A stretch of DNA of 64,000 nucleotides from Stereocaulon alpinum. Lineage: Eukaryota > Ascomycota > Lecanoromycetes > Lecanorales > Stereocaulaceae. The stretch spans positions 1 through 64,000 of the forward strand of contig JAEUBA010000093.1 in assembly GCA_018257865.1 (NCBI GenBank), written 5' to 3'. Under the pieces are notes generated by a model. That model did no database searches. It was not told the origin of the DNA and worked only from the letters and a program-made list of their open reading frames with translations. Shown piece by piece: positions 45,428 to 56,669 of the stretch. Each line of letters opens with the position of its first letter. Position 1 is the stretch's first letter. The translations under genes and the position numbers were made by a program.

Positions 45428-48037
45428 TCAACTAAAATAGCTCCGCGCCTCCTGCTGCCCAACAAACATATCCTCATCAACGCCCTCCCTCTCAACCGCA
45501 TCCTCACCCAACAACCTCCCGATCGCATACCTCTTCCCCCACTCCCTTACAACGCCATCTCTAGTCCGCTTATCCATCTGCGCCATACCCCTAAAGTCTC
45601 CAAGCATATGGCTGCCACAGATAGATAGAAGTACAGCAGCGATAGTGTCGGGTCTGCGAACCATACCGGGCGTTTTCTTCCTGCTGAGGAACCAGATGAT
45701 GCCGATGAGCATCATGGCTAGCACGGCGACGGAGATGTAGGTGGAGACCAGGTAGGCTTTGTATGCTGTGCCGGGCTTGAATGGGATATTGGCTAGAGCG
45801 ACGATTAAGGGTTCGCTGAGGATGGCGACGAGGCTGGTGTAGGTGTTGAAGAAGTGGGCGTGGCTTATGGAGTGGAAGAAGCCTGTAAAGGGGTTTGAGC
45901 AGGGGGCTAGGAGGATGCTGTCGCTTGCTTTGGCGTCGCCGTGGAGGAGTTGGCGGTAGGGTTCCATTGTTCGGATTTCTGTAGGAGGTGGGGTGAGAAG
46001 GGAGTCGTTTATTGGGGGGTTATAGACTTACCGTCATCTAATAGGGACCAATACATCTTGAGTATGACGCCGATGGCAGTGAAGAGAAAACTGACACCGA
46101 AAGCTTGACTGTCCATGAACCTTTCAAAGCCCGTGTCGCCGCCTGTCCGATTATAGTAGATGATCAGAGCTTCTAGTCCAAACACAAACAGTGCAAAAGC
46201 TATCACGATAGCTGGATGGATCCATGGGCTGGAGCTGGATTTCGCACGCATAGGAGCTGGTTGTTCGTCGACCGCGTTCACAGCTACAGATGCATACTTT
46301 TTGCCTCCCATAAACGACGTCTGGCGATAGTCCTCGACGGGCAAGGCGCTACTATGAACCAGGGTCATACCGTAAGAGGTGCTTCCATCGAATTCGCCGT
46401 ACGTTCCGATTCGATAGCGGCTGTCACGAATGGAATTACGCAGCTCCTTCGGAGATACATAGGGATTGATTCGACGGAAGTCCTCGATAAGTCGTTGGTC
46501 CTGGAAGAGACTCGCTAAGCCGGCAATGCTTAGTGGGTTCGCGTAGACCCCACTTTTCCTCTGTAAGACTGCAATTGCCAGTGCAAATGTCATAAGGGCT
46601 ACAAAGGCCAAGATGCCCTGTACCACCCTCGCAGCCGTGGGAAATACACTCAACTCGGGAAAGCAGGCGTCTCTGCCTGACGTAGCCGTACATCTCCCTT
46701 GACCAACAAATCCGATGAATACAGTCTCGGATGCAAGAGGCGGGAGGAGCAAGATTATCAATGATACGATCCCAGACCACCATACAAGATAATGGCTCTT
46801 TCGAATGGCTGTAAATGTGGCCACCACGTTGACAGAAGCTCTATAATCCAGTGCAAGTGAGTCCTCTGCGGAGACGCCATCAGCGTTGTGAAGCTGATAG
46901 AAAGGTTCTATCTCCTTGATGGCGGAGTGTAAGAGTTGCCAGGGAATGCTGAAGAGAACGGCAAGTATGGTTGGAAGGAAAGCGCCAACCACATAGTCCC
47001 GAGGGGTGACACTTATTTTCCGCTTTGTAGGATCCACAGGGGTCAAATCTTGAATGGAGACAGCTCCAGTCGGTCCGACTACGAGCTCTTGACCATCGAA
47101 AAGCGTTGCAGTTGTTGGCGTTGCCGTATTGAAAACCTTTCCATCGATGAGTACCGTGCCCCCAGCTTCAATGGTATACGGTACTCCATTGGCCACGCCT
47201 GTAACGGATGAAAGAGCCGAGCTTGCAGTTGGTGGGATTGAACTGCCGGGCAGAACTAATGGTCTGCTTGGACCTGCAGTAGTCGGGACAGTTACAGAGT
47301 TGTCCACCGGCAGGAAGTTAGTGGGAGCTGGTGCTCCAACAGTGGTTTCGGCATTGGAATTTATCCTAACCGGGGACCGGAGTGTTAGTTATGAGGCCTG
47401 ACCGTATATGCTTGAATATGGAGGATCACGCGCTGCGAGGGACGTGCAAGACTCACATAGTTGCGGTCTTTACGTCACCAATGGGCAGGAATACAGGTGG
47501 AGCTGGGGCAAAGCTGGTCACGCTTGCTTTTGGGTCAACGGGAATGAAGGCTGATTGCCCAGGCCCCGAAGCTATGGTCACGCTCGGAGTTGGGTCAACG
47601 GGGAGGAAGGCTGATTGCCCAGGCGTCGAAGCTATGGTCAAGAAGTCTGGCGGGTTGGGGGCCAAAGAAGTCAAGGTCGCACCAGGTACAGGTAGGAAGT
47701 CTGATGGGCCAGGAACAACGGTGGGAGCAGATCCATCAACGGGGAGGACATTGCCTGGTGCCGGCGCTCCTGGAGCAATGGGTTCGGCTGCGACAGGGTT
47801 TTGTCTTCTGACATGCCTGGCCTCTACAAGAGCACTTTCTTCTGCCGATGCCTTGTTTCGCAAGCCTGTGATAACGCCACCGGCATTATGAGCGGGTAGG
47901 TGTCGACATGCGTATTCAACGATTGCTATAAGGCCCAGGGTTGCAACTAAAAGGCATAGCAATGAGGGAATTCGGGTGATTGATGGTTGATAATGGTGTC
48001 GGTTGACTAATTCCAGTCTTAGCATCCACTCAAACAT
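45428..48037 (-). CDS. Polytopic membrane protein, DUF3433 type
   Basis: A protein of 821 residues in three exons: 48037-47457, 47365-46032 and 45978-45428. A first membrane segment (IPSLLCLLVATLGLIAIVEY) is followed by a Pro/Ala/Val-rich extracytoplasmic region of about 230 residues with repeated F-L-P-V-D and a GGTVLIDG element. Several membrane segments come next (FLPTILAVLFSIPWQLL, VWWSGIVSLIILLLPP, AARVVQGILAFVALMTFALA, HPAIVIAFALFVFGLEALI) and again near the C-terminus. Paired Trp/Pro motifs and the layout match the fungal DUF3433 group, whose function is unknown. Both introns keep phase. The repeat in the outer region is listed separately. Confidence 0.82.
47521..47640 (-). repeat. 60-bp tandem duplication within coding sequence
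   Basis: Two adjacent 60-base units, 47521-47580 and 47581-47640, are nearly identical. They encode the repeated ASGPGQSAFIPVDP-type segment in the outer region of the DUF3433-type protein. More diverged copies of the F-L-P-V-D core flank them. Confidence 0.85.
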
Positions 48038-49422
48038 CTAAGGATCTATACAAACCGGAAGGCATGACTTCAACCAGGCCTCAAATCACCAATACAAGTA
48101 TGCCCACGTAAGAGACCAGTCGACCTGATGCTGTAACGCCAATGCTCGCAAGACATTCCCACAAATCACGGGGACAAAGTGATCTAAATAAATGAGGAGA
48201 TGTGGGCTAAGGTGATAAGACTTGGGGCTGAGATACTCAAGAATATGAACAATTCCGACATGTAGGGGTATTATCCTACAAGCGCCAAATTCGGCGAGGG
48301 GAAAGCAGCCAGACTCGAAGACTTGTCTCAAGAAAGAGCTTGGCCATGCAGAGGATGAAGCAGCGATACTCGATGGGGACAAGCCCTGACTTACCTAAGG
48401 GTCTTGTAGTTCTTATGTTTAAGGCTCTCAAGTCGATCCAGGCCGAGGTGCACTATTTGATCACTATCCAATCAAACACAGCGCTTGTGAGAGCTAAGGA
48501 GAAGCGGTAGCTGCCAACACGACAGGGCTGAGAGGCCTAAGATCTCCATAAACCTTGACACGCGCTCTCGCTTGATGTTGCAAGGAAATGGGAAGACGTG
48601 AACGGAAAGAAGGCCTATTCCCAGCGGCGCGTGACCTCGCTGTCGCCGGTACCACCATTTTGGATGCTGCTCCGCCCATTCGAGCAGTAGAGGAAATTGA
48701 TCTCAAATCCTATTACCTTTGCAACATTGCGCCTGCTAATGTGCCTATCATTGGGACTGGGATCTCTAATCTTAGCCTGCAGCTCTCGAAACTCACAAAC
48801 GCTCCACGCAGGAGAGCATTGTACAATGCTGTGCACGTTCATTGCCAATATGTTCGTTGATTGGGGCTATGTTGTTGTCCAAGCGGGATCCAAGATACCA
48901 AGACGTTATAAGTGCCATTCTCGTCTTTCCTCCCTATGTGGAAGTCTTGTTTGCGTAGGCAGCTTGGCGGTGGAAAGTAGCTCAGCTAATGACCACGAGT
49001 ATCGCTAAGTCCATAGGACGTACCCTGTCTATGAATAACATGCTTGTGCCTGTCTCTCGTTAGTCATGCTTGGAAGAACATAGTCATCTGGTTATGCGCG
49101 ATTCCAGTCGAAGTTGAAGGATTACCCAGGCTCCCAGGCCTCCCAAGAAACGGAGAAGACTCCTTTGAATGCTCGATCAGCACGGAAGGTATGCCGAAGT
49201 CCCTAAATCTTGACTTCCGATGATCATCCGAAGGTCAGAAATTGTGCACCAATGACTATGACGGTAGTGGGGCGTGGAGTGTGTGAGACGGCCTTTGTTC
49301 TATCTGCGTGGAACACTCTCTTTGACTCACCGACGCTCGTTTCGAACTGTATCATCATAGATTTTCCGCGACCCTGACAGTCCCTCATTGAGCCTCTACG
49401 GGAAGAGATTAGGTCCACCATC
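48038..49422. other. Intergenic, 1.4 kb
   Basis: Divergent promoter space between the DUF3433-type gene and the histidine phosphatase. Frames of 90-104 codons at 48588-49008 overlap one another and show no domain. I call no gene. Confidence 0.45.
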
Positions 49423-50214
49423 ATGGCACCCATTATCCATTGTGTCAGACACGCCCAAGGGTACCACAACTTGAGTGTGGCTAACCACAGCATGCCCGAT
49501 CCCTCTTTAACACCTTACGGCGAAGAACAATGCAGACAGCTTGCCAAGACTTTTCCTTATCACGACTCTGTCAGTCTCCTTGTGTCGTCACCCCTACGTC
49601 GAACCATCTACACCACCCTCTACGGCTTTACGCCTGAGATAGAGCGAGGCGTTCCGATCATCGCTCTTCCCGAGGTTCAAGAGATAGCAGATGTACCATG
49701 CGACACTGGCACCGATCTTGCGGTACTGAAAGAGGAGATGAAGGGGAAGCCAGTTGACTTTAGCCCCTTGTTTGAGGGTTGGAACAACAAGGCAGGGAGG
49801 TGGGCTCCGACTGCTGCCGCTCTGGAGAAGAGAGCGAGGGAGGCAAGGCAGTGGTTGAAGGCTAGGCCGGAGAAGGAGATTGTGGTGGTTACACATGGTG
49901 GATTTTTGCATTATTTCACTGAGGACTGGACAGGCTACAAAGAGTCTATGGGCAAGTTTTATCATTTGAGTCCTGATCCGACACCGAGGCTGATTATATC
50001 ATCAGGTACCGGCTGGGCGAATGTGGAATACCGATCCTTTATTTTCGCTGACGAAGACGGCGACAATGCAACCATTGTGGAAACGCAGCATTCACGGGAA
50101 TCGAGACGAGGGACCGAAAAGCCATTGACAAGGACAGAACGTATGGAACTGAGAGAGACTTCAATGAAGAGCCGTAAAGAAGTCGGATACCAACCCATAC
50201 AAGCTAAGGTGTGA
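49423..50214 (+). CDS. Histidine phosphatase / phosphoglycerate-mutase-like protein
   Basis: A single-exon gene for 263 residues. It opens with the catalytic RHG-type motif as CVRHAQGYHNLS, then LTPYGEEQC, VSSPLRRTIYT with the conserved Arg, and VVVTHGGFLHYF with the second catalytic His. The family includes phosphoglycerate mutases and many broad phosphatases; the length and NLS element resemble fungal Pmu1-like phosphatases. The true substrate is not predictable. The tail is charged and polar. Confidence 0.9.
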   Translation: MAPIIHCVRHAQGYHNLSVANHSMPDPSLTPYGEEQCRQLAKTFPYHDSVSLLVSSPLRRTIYTTLYGFTPEIERGVPIIALPEVQEIADVPCDTGTDLAVLKEEMKGKPVDFSPLFEGWNNKAGRWAPTAAALEKRAREARQWLKARPEKEIVVVTHGGFLHYFTEDWTGYKESMGKFYHLSPDPTPRLIISSGTGWANVEYRSFIFADEDGDNATIVETQHSRESRRGTEKPLTRTERMELRETSMKSRKEVGYQPIQAKV

Positions 50215-52355
50215 AAAAGAGATCGGTATAATATTGACAAAATTTCTTACGGTGTGATAGAGAAAGGGCAACACGAAGGACGACAGGGACTGGATTGGCG
50301 CCTTCTGAGCATTGACCACTAGGCGAGCAAGGCTGTTATAGACCATAGAGGTTTCGGGCCATTAGACAGACTATAGACGGATAGAAGATACACTGAATCA
50401 TAGAGCTTCAGCAGCAAGAATGGTATCTCTGACAGAATGTGGACCTATCGGCGTCGAAGTTCTTATCAAGGTCCCTGCAGCAGCGTGGTGCTGAGTGGAG
50501 AGAGAGGCTCGAGTACGTTCCCGTGGAGTTGATCTGTTACCCCGCTTGGCGCTATCACAAGGATCAATCTGGGGTGCAGATAGAAATCTGCCAATACCTA
50601 TGCATATCCTTATCGCTGGACAAGCGCAAACACAACCATGGCGTTCGCAGGTGCTGCGACAATTTGTAGGCATGATCTCGTGGTGCAGTTTGTTCCCATT
50701 TATAGGGCTATAGCCGCCCAGGACCCGAACGAGATCTTGACCAACAAGCAAATTGCAATTTCGTGTAGTGCAGACTTCCAAATATATAATTTCGATTCCA
50801 CAGAGTCTCCTCTCGTGAGTCGGTACTCCCACGAGTCCCAGCAACCGTTCGGTACGATGTCATCCCCAAACGATCCAAACATGCCGGTGATCGAGCGCTA
50901 CAGAAGTTACGGCATAGGCGGTAGAGGAAACTTGCGTAAATACCAGCGTCCAAGGATGGGTCGATTTTGACTGAGATTGAGCAGGCAGACCCTCTGAAAA
51001 CGTATACAATCAAACAACGGCATACGAGAATAGACCGGAGAGGAGAAGAAGCAGCGTCGTTGGTTCGATGACCAGTCTTTTTCGAAAGAAGTCGACAAGT
51101 GAAGAGGGAGCGGATGAGTCGAAGTGAAGGTACTGAAGGTTCGGCGTCTTGCGTGGTGGAAGCCAATTATTTGGTATTTGGTGTGCTGCGATTTTGTGGA
51201 TTGATGTCCGCTTCTTACGTCCACTCGTGAGAGAGTGAATCAGAATGCTAGAGAGTATCAATACAAGTCAGTGTCCCCAATAACGTTCATGTTCAGAAGA
51301 AGGGTTCCAGTGTTCTGGTGCTGTTTGTGAGCTACAACATTACCATCCCCAACCCAAACCCCCTATTTCATACTCCTCAGCACCCTGACACTGCTTCCAA
51401 TCCTGTCTCTCAGCTTCTCAACCATCGCAGTCTTTGTCTCGTCCCTCTCAGGCTCTTTCGCCTCCTTCGACATCTCCACAAAAGTATTCACGATGAGTTC
51501 CATCCTCTCCCAGATTTAACCACACAACCTGCGGACCACCCCATGGACCAGGAAGTCACTCATACCAATATTTCCCGAGGGCACGGCATGTGCATTGAAG
51601 GGAATAAGGTAAGCTGCATGAGTAGTCAAGTAACCAATTGAGGCTCTCAATCAGCCAGAGAACGGTGCACGACCGACACTGGAGCAAAGCCAGATAAAGC
51701 GGAGAAAGCCGACAAACCATGTGAAATGATGTAAAAGATTAGATATCCATTGCTGTTCATCATTTGACTGTTCGAATCGATATTGGCTTAAACCCGAACA
51801 ACTACTAGAGCTATTGAGTCAGTGATGACAGAAATTCAAGTCAAATTGCAAATAAAGAGGATAGCTGTTTTCCTAGAGCGTGATGAGAGTAATGAGTTGC
51901 CCCTCGTCAAGACATTAAAGCTCGACATTATAGCTCTTACTGTGCCTGGACAAGCCTGCGGCCAATGTACAATGAGTCCTGATGAAGTGAAGTTTAGGGC
52001 CTTGTTCAACCCCTCTGCATCGAGCAGTATCGCTTCCTAAAATGCCTGAGAACATCTCAACAGCCTGAGTATATGGCTCGTCCGGAAATCCCTGGGTTGC
52101 TACAGAAAGATCGATATTGATTGGGAAAGAAAGACGTGGTCGTACGTACAGATCATACCAAGTGCTTGACAAGCGGAGCCAATGTGCGTCATCCCGCTTT
52201 AGAAATTCGGGTTGGCAAGGTTGAGCTTGGCAACAGCTTACTTCCACGCGGACCCGATGGCGGAGCAGCAATTATATTATTACTAACCTACATACTGTTC
52301 TCTCTATAACCTAGGACATCCTGATACCTCCAAAAGTACTGATCGCGTAGGGAAA
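50215..52355. other. Gene-poor 2.1 kb stretch
   Basis: Apart from a weak micro-ORF listed separately I see only short overlapping frames without domains. The right end is the promoter of the YSC84-like gene. Confidence 0.4.
50857..50970 (+). CDS. Micro-ORF with a GRGN motif
   Basis: A 37-residue frame that ends RYRSYGIGGRGNLRKYQR and a short basic tail. The SYGIGGRGN block resembles the GRGGAGN repeats of small fungal DUF3602 (PAR32-like) proteins. With only one repeat and no clear upstream exon this is a weak candidate. Confidence 0.25.
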   Translation: MSSPNDPNMPVIERYRSYGIGGRGNLRKYQRPRMGRF

Positions 52356-53709
52356 ATGCCATTTGGAATCAACAATCCATTCCCTACCTCTGTGGCCGGT
52401 GAGTGCAAGAAAGCTGGCAAGGTGAGTCTGAGGCAATCCATCAACTATCTTTACATGGAAACACACACTGACGCTCGGTGGAACAGGTCCTCGCCTCGTT
52501 CGTAGATCCACGGCAGGCTTTCGGCCCAGACAAGGTCATACCACCTCAAATATTAGCCAATGCAAAAGTGGGGAAAACCTGGACATACATGTGAACGAAG
52601 TACTCCATTAACAATGTGCGACAGGGTCTCGCAATCATCACAGTACTCAAAGCTGGATTCCTAGGCTCAGGTCGTTTCGGTTCTGGGATTGTTATCGCTC
52701 GCCTCTCCGATGGTACCTGGTCAGCTCCCTCGGCCATTGCAACGGGTGGCGGAGGGTTCGGTGGACAAATAGGATTTGAGCTCACAGACTTCGTCTTCAT
52801 TCTCAACGATGCTGCTGCTGTACGCACATTTTCACAAAAAGGCACGCTGACACTGGGAGGCAATGTGTCAATCGCCGCCGGACCAGTGGGGCGCAACGCG
52901 GAAGCAGCTGGAGCAGCTAGCATGAAGGGCGTGGCGGGGGTGTTCTCATATTCTAAGACAAAGGGTCTCTTTGCAGGAGTCAGTCTGGAAGGAAGTGTTC
53001 TGATCGAACGCCGTGATGCGAATGAAAAGCTTTACAATAGCCGAATCACAGCCCGCCAGCTTCTCGAAGGTGGTGTGCGCCCGCCACCAGCTGCAGAACC
53101 TCTCATGCGTGTCTTGAATTCTCGGGTCTTCGCAGGAATCACACCATCCGCGTCAGATGCCATGTATAACGATATCCCCATATACGATGAAAGTCACGAT
53201 AATGTGGTCTGGGAAGGCCAACAAGGTGCGGGCTATAGAGAAGGTGTACGCACAAATCGGACAGGGGCGCAAGCAAACGACTACGAATACCACGACGCAC
53301 CCAGGCGAGCTGCTACCTGGAATGACGATGTCTACGATCGCGAACCTAACAGCGCTGGGCGAAGCCGTACTAACACGATAGGGGAGGACTATCCCTATGG
53401 CAACTCATCAAAGCCCACCAGACCGACAGCGCCCAAGCCTAAATTCACACCAAAGCCTTCTTCAGGCTCGGTTGGCAAAGACCAGGCTATTGCCCTATTC
53501 ACATTTGACGCTGATCAGCCTGGTGATCTGGGGTTCAAAAAGGGAGAAATCATCACCATTACAAAGAGGACGGACAATGCGTCGGACTGGTGGACGGGCA
53601 AAATAGGTGATCGGACAGGGATATTCCCAAGGTCAGTCATTGTTCTTAATGCCATATCCAAGAGCAGGATAGGCTAACAAGGAGTAGCAACTATGTGGAA
53701 GCTGTATGA
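52356..53709 (+). CDS. YSC84/SH3YL1-type actin-patch protein
   Basis: A predicted cortical actin and membrane-binding protein of 391 residues in four exons: 52356-52421, 52487-52567, 52625-53631 and 53688-53709. The N-terminal Ysc84 domain is well kept: INNPFPTSVAGECKKAGK, FVDPRQAFGPDKVIPPQILA, GLAIITVLKAGFLGSGRFGS and GGGGFGGQIGFELTDFVFIL. A Pro-rich linker (PTRPTAPKPKFTPKP) leads to a C-terminal SH3 domain with ALFTFDADQPGDLGF, DNASDWWTGKIG and GIFPRSNYVE. The last exon supplies only the end of the SH3 domain. Yeast relatives act with Las17 in endocytosis. Confidence 0.93.
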
Positions 53710-54455
53710 GCTTGACTCGTATACCCACGAAGACGACCTGTGACGCGCACTTAATGCATGACGCGACTAGCAAGCGACGGAGTTGGGATTGGATTCTTCC
53801 TGTGACGTTATATGAAGCCTTCTTATCTGATTGTCAGTACTTAGATAGCCGCTTGGCTTACCTAGAACTCAGAAGTGCCCCCAAAATGATCACTATATCT
53901 AATGAACATTCAACTATTTATGTGTTACTAGACACGCAATTCCTTTCCTTATGCTTGATCGAAAATCCCAGGAATAGCATGATGTTGACTTGCATTGGGA
54001 CATGTTCATCTGAAATCATCCAAGCGTCATGATGTTAACGACACATTCCAGGAGGGTTGAAGGGACTCAGAGTATAGGCAGGCTGTGTCTCAGCTCTTGT
54101 GGGTAGAAGCACGCCTGAAGAGGGAACCCCAGAATCCTGCAGTATGTAGCCTGGGCGCAGCAATCAGGCTGAGCCGCGTTGACTGACACCACCTTACTTA
54201 GCTTGACAATTTTCTCACTTGCATTGCGACTCGTCTTTCTCTATTGCCATCTGCACGTTAGAAAGAAAAGAAGCGGATCACAACCACTCGTTTGATGTTG
54301 CTCAATCCAGGCGTCCAGCCTTCTACTACTTTTCTTCAGGTTTTAATGAGGGCATACGCACGAAATCCACATACCTCTGAACTGAAAAAATTACGTTACC
54401 CAATAAGTCTCTGGAACAGTCAGCTCCCTATCACGATCCAACCGCCAAAGATTCA
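53710..54455. other. Intergenic
   Basis: A 746-bp gap between two plus-strand genes with only short frames, none supported. Confidence 0.5.
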
Positions 54456-54821
54456 ATGGCCGACACCCCAAACCACCACGACACACTAGCAGCCGATCCC
54501 CCGCCCTACATATCCTCCACCCCAGCCGACACTGCTCTTGATAACAATGACCAAGTCACCATCCTACACACGAACGACCACACCTCGCCCGAAAGTAGCG
54601 AACAGTCGGAGACGGCTTCGCTACCACGGCCGATGACATGGAAAGAAATATATCATGAGATGGCTAATATTTCTGCGCTGCTTATGAGTGCATTGATGCT
54701 TATTTTGTGTGTGTTGAGTTTGTGGAAAGAAATGTTTTGTGAGACTAATGATATGTTTCCGCTGCCTTTTATAATAATGATGCTTATTTCGTGTGTGTTG
54801 ACTTGGTACAGCTGCCTATGA
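54456..54821 (+). CDS. Small membrane protein, function unknown
   Basis: A single-exon frame for 121 residues. The first 65 are Pro/Thr/Ser/Asp-rich and polar (DPPPYISSTPADTALDN); then come two short hydrophobic segments, LLMSALMLILCVLSLW and LPFIIMMLISCVLTWY. They are encoded by related DNA, see the repeat entry. I recognise no family. The reading frame stops just as a third repeat copy begins in another frame, so the present stop may be recent or the frame may shift. Confidence 0.45.
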   Translation: MADTPNHHDTLAADPPPYISSTPADTALDNNDQVTILHTNDHTSPESSEQSETASLPRPMTWKEIYHEMANISALLMSALMLILCVLSLWKEMFCETNDMFPLPFIIMMLISCVLTWYSCL

Positions 54822-54851
54822 GTATGTTGATGCTTATCATGTGTGCGTTGA
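54694..54851 (+). repeat. Three copies of a 24-base unit encoding a membrane segment
   Basis: Similar 24-base units lie at 54694-54717, 54778-54801 and 54828-54851. Copies 1 and 3 match over a longer stretch of nearly 50 bases. Copies 1 and 2 are in the frame of the small membrane protein; copy 3 lies beyond its stop in a different frame that starts with an ATG overlapping the stop codon. Confidence 0.75.
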
Positions 54852-54976
54852 GTTGGTGGGAATTTGGGAACCGCGAATGGGGGTGTTGTGGATGATGGGA
54901 ATATCAGTGGGATAGGGTAGGTCTAAGGGAACGGTATTGGTTGTTTTCGATTGTATATGAAGGCAGGCTATGAGAT

Positions 54977-56323
54977 CTAGTAGACTGCATATCCACCCTG
55001 CATTTGACGTCAATTGCAATATTCTGGTGTACCTGGGTGGTTGACGTACATCGGCAAGAATATCAGCACCCGTTATGAATCGAGAAGCATCGCTCGCTAA
55101 GAGCACAGCTAAACCGTTCAACTCATCTGGTTGTCCCAACCGCCCCATCGGCGTCATAGCTGCCCAATGTTTCGTTTGGCTTTCCAGTGAGGCTTCTCGC
55201 TTCAGTGCCGTGTCCATGTAACCCGGAGCGATCGTGTTCACACGGATGCCATGCTGAGCCCATTCCGCTGCTAGTGACTTTGCCAAGTGTGTGACAGCCG
55301 CTTTCGAAGCGTTGTAAGCACACTGTTGCTGTCGATGCAGGACTCTGGAGCCGGCGATGGAGGCGAGGAATATGATGGATCCACCAGTCTTCTGGGCAAT
55401 CATGTAGCGAGCACAGGCTTGTGAGACGAGGAAGGAGCCAGTGAGACTAACATCGATGAGGGTGCGGAACGTCGTAGAGTCATAGTTTCCGGCTTTGATA
55501 TTGGAGCTGTGTACTAGGAATAAGCCTAGGTATTTGAGAAGTAGTTAAGGATCGAAGAAGGCTTACTCTACGACGCTAGCTGAATGTCTCACAATGTCCG
55601 GCGACCCCAAGCTTTCACTGAGATTGGCTACAACCTCTCCTATTGCTTTCGCATCTCGGACGTCTACTTTGTAGAATTGTACTGGTATGCCAGTGGCCTC
55701 ATGTAGCTCTGCAGCTGCTTGGTCGCCAAGTTCTTGCTTGATATCGAGGAGAGCAATAGCTTTGGCACCAGCTTCTGACAACGCTTGGGACATTTTATAT
55801 CCTAGTCCTCGAGCACCTCTCTGATATTTTAGTGCACGTACAACGCACGCTGAGATGACGGACACAAAACACGCTAGGTCTTCTAACATCTTGGATGGAA
55901 TCAGCCAGTCAAAGACGTCAAACAAGAGACAATTGTGTAGAAGAACGCACATTGGCAATACGAATGCGACCGCGACTCTAGTCGAACTTACCATGTTATC
56001 ACTGCCACCTTGCCCTCTATGGTAAAACTTCTCAACGTAGGTGTCAATATGGGTACTACACTTCTGTCAAAAGCCACAGCTTGCCGTCCAGTGCTTCTAC
56101 TGTGGATTGGCTTTGATGCTGACTTCAGCTCATCGACCGCAAGGGTGGTTCTTCGAGCTGCATCTATCCCGTTTCCTAATCCGTGATCGTAGGTCGTTAT
56201 AGGTACCCTCTTCACGTCTTTACTCCTCACGAAGCAGGAAGTGGATAGCGAGCGATACCCAGCCAACACGGTACCAATACCCACTGGAGGAGCGCATAGA
56301 ATACACTTTGAGAGTCTGAACAT
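54977..56323 (-). CDS. Short-chain dehydrogenase/reductase, possibly broken
   Basis: A sorbitol/xylulose-reductase-like SDR in four exons: 56323-55992, 55820-55567, 55506-55050 and 54997-54977. The N-terminus (MFRLSKCILCAPPVG) could be a mitochondrial leader. The cofactor motif should read T-G-G-A-R-G-L-G across intron 1: exon 1 ends VAVIT and exon 2 gives GARGLGYKMS. The catalytic YNASK and the SIIFLASIAGS strand are intact, as are APGYMDTAL and the terminal GGYAVY. However, exon 1 ends in phase 2 and the only usable acceptor makes the junction codon TGA. The gene may therefore be a recent pseudogene, or a sequence error may exist. Confidence 0.7.
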
Positions 56324-56669
56324 TTCCCGTTGGCAGCCTTGGCCACAACGTTTCAATGTGTGTATGATTAAGGACGAATTTCAATTGTAGAAAGTTCGAG
56401 TTGGGGTGTCTTAAGGGGATCTTTGAGGAAGCTGGGACATTGCTAGAAGCAGTCGTCCACGGCAGAAGATAGACCGTCTCCTGTCACTCTATCTTTGCAC
56501 GGTCAAACAAACAGACGGCGCCATACGACTTCGGTCAGGGCTAGGGTTAACCACAAGGGCAGGTGAGCCGAGCCTCCCTAGATGCGACGAAACCGCCCTT
56601 GTCATCAATTTCTGGACCATGGCGGCCCGTCAAACTCTGATAACCACCATCGCGCGCGGCGCTTCTCGA
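56324..56669. other. Intergenic
   Basis: A 346-bp gap between the divergent SDR gene and the FAD-linked pseudogene. It contains one isolated TAGGGTTA near 56544 and nothing else of note. Confidence 0.45.

Noticed and set aside
48588..49008. Frames of 90-103 codons, one with a hydrophobic start.
   Set aside because: They overlap on both strands and nothing else supports a gene.
56540..56552. Single TAGGGTTA unit as a telomere relic.
   Set aside because: One unit is expected by chance.
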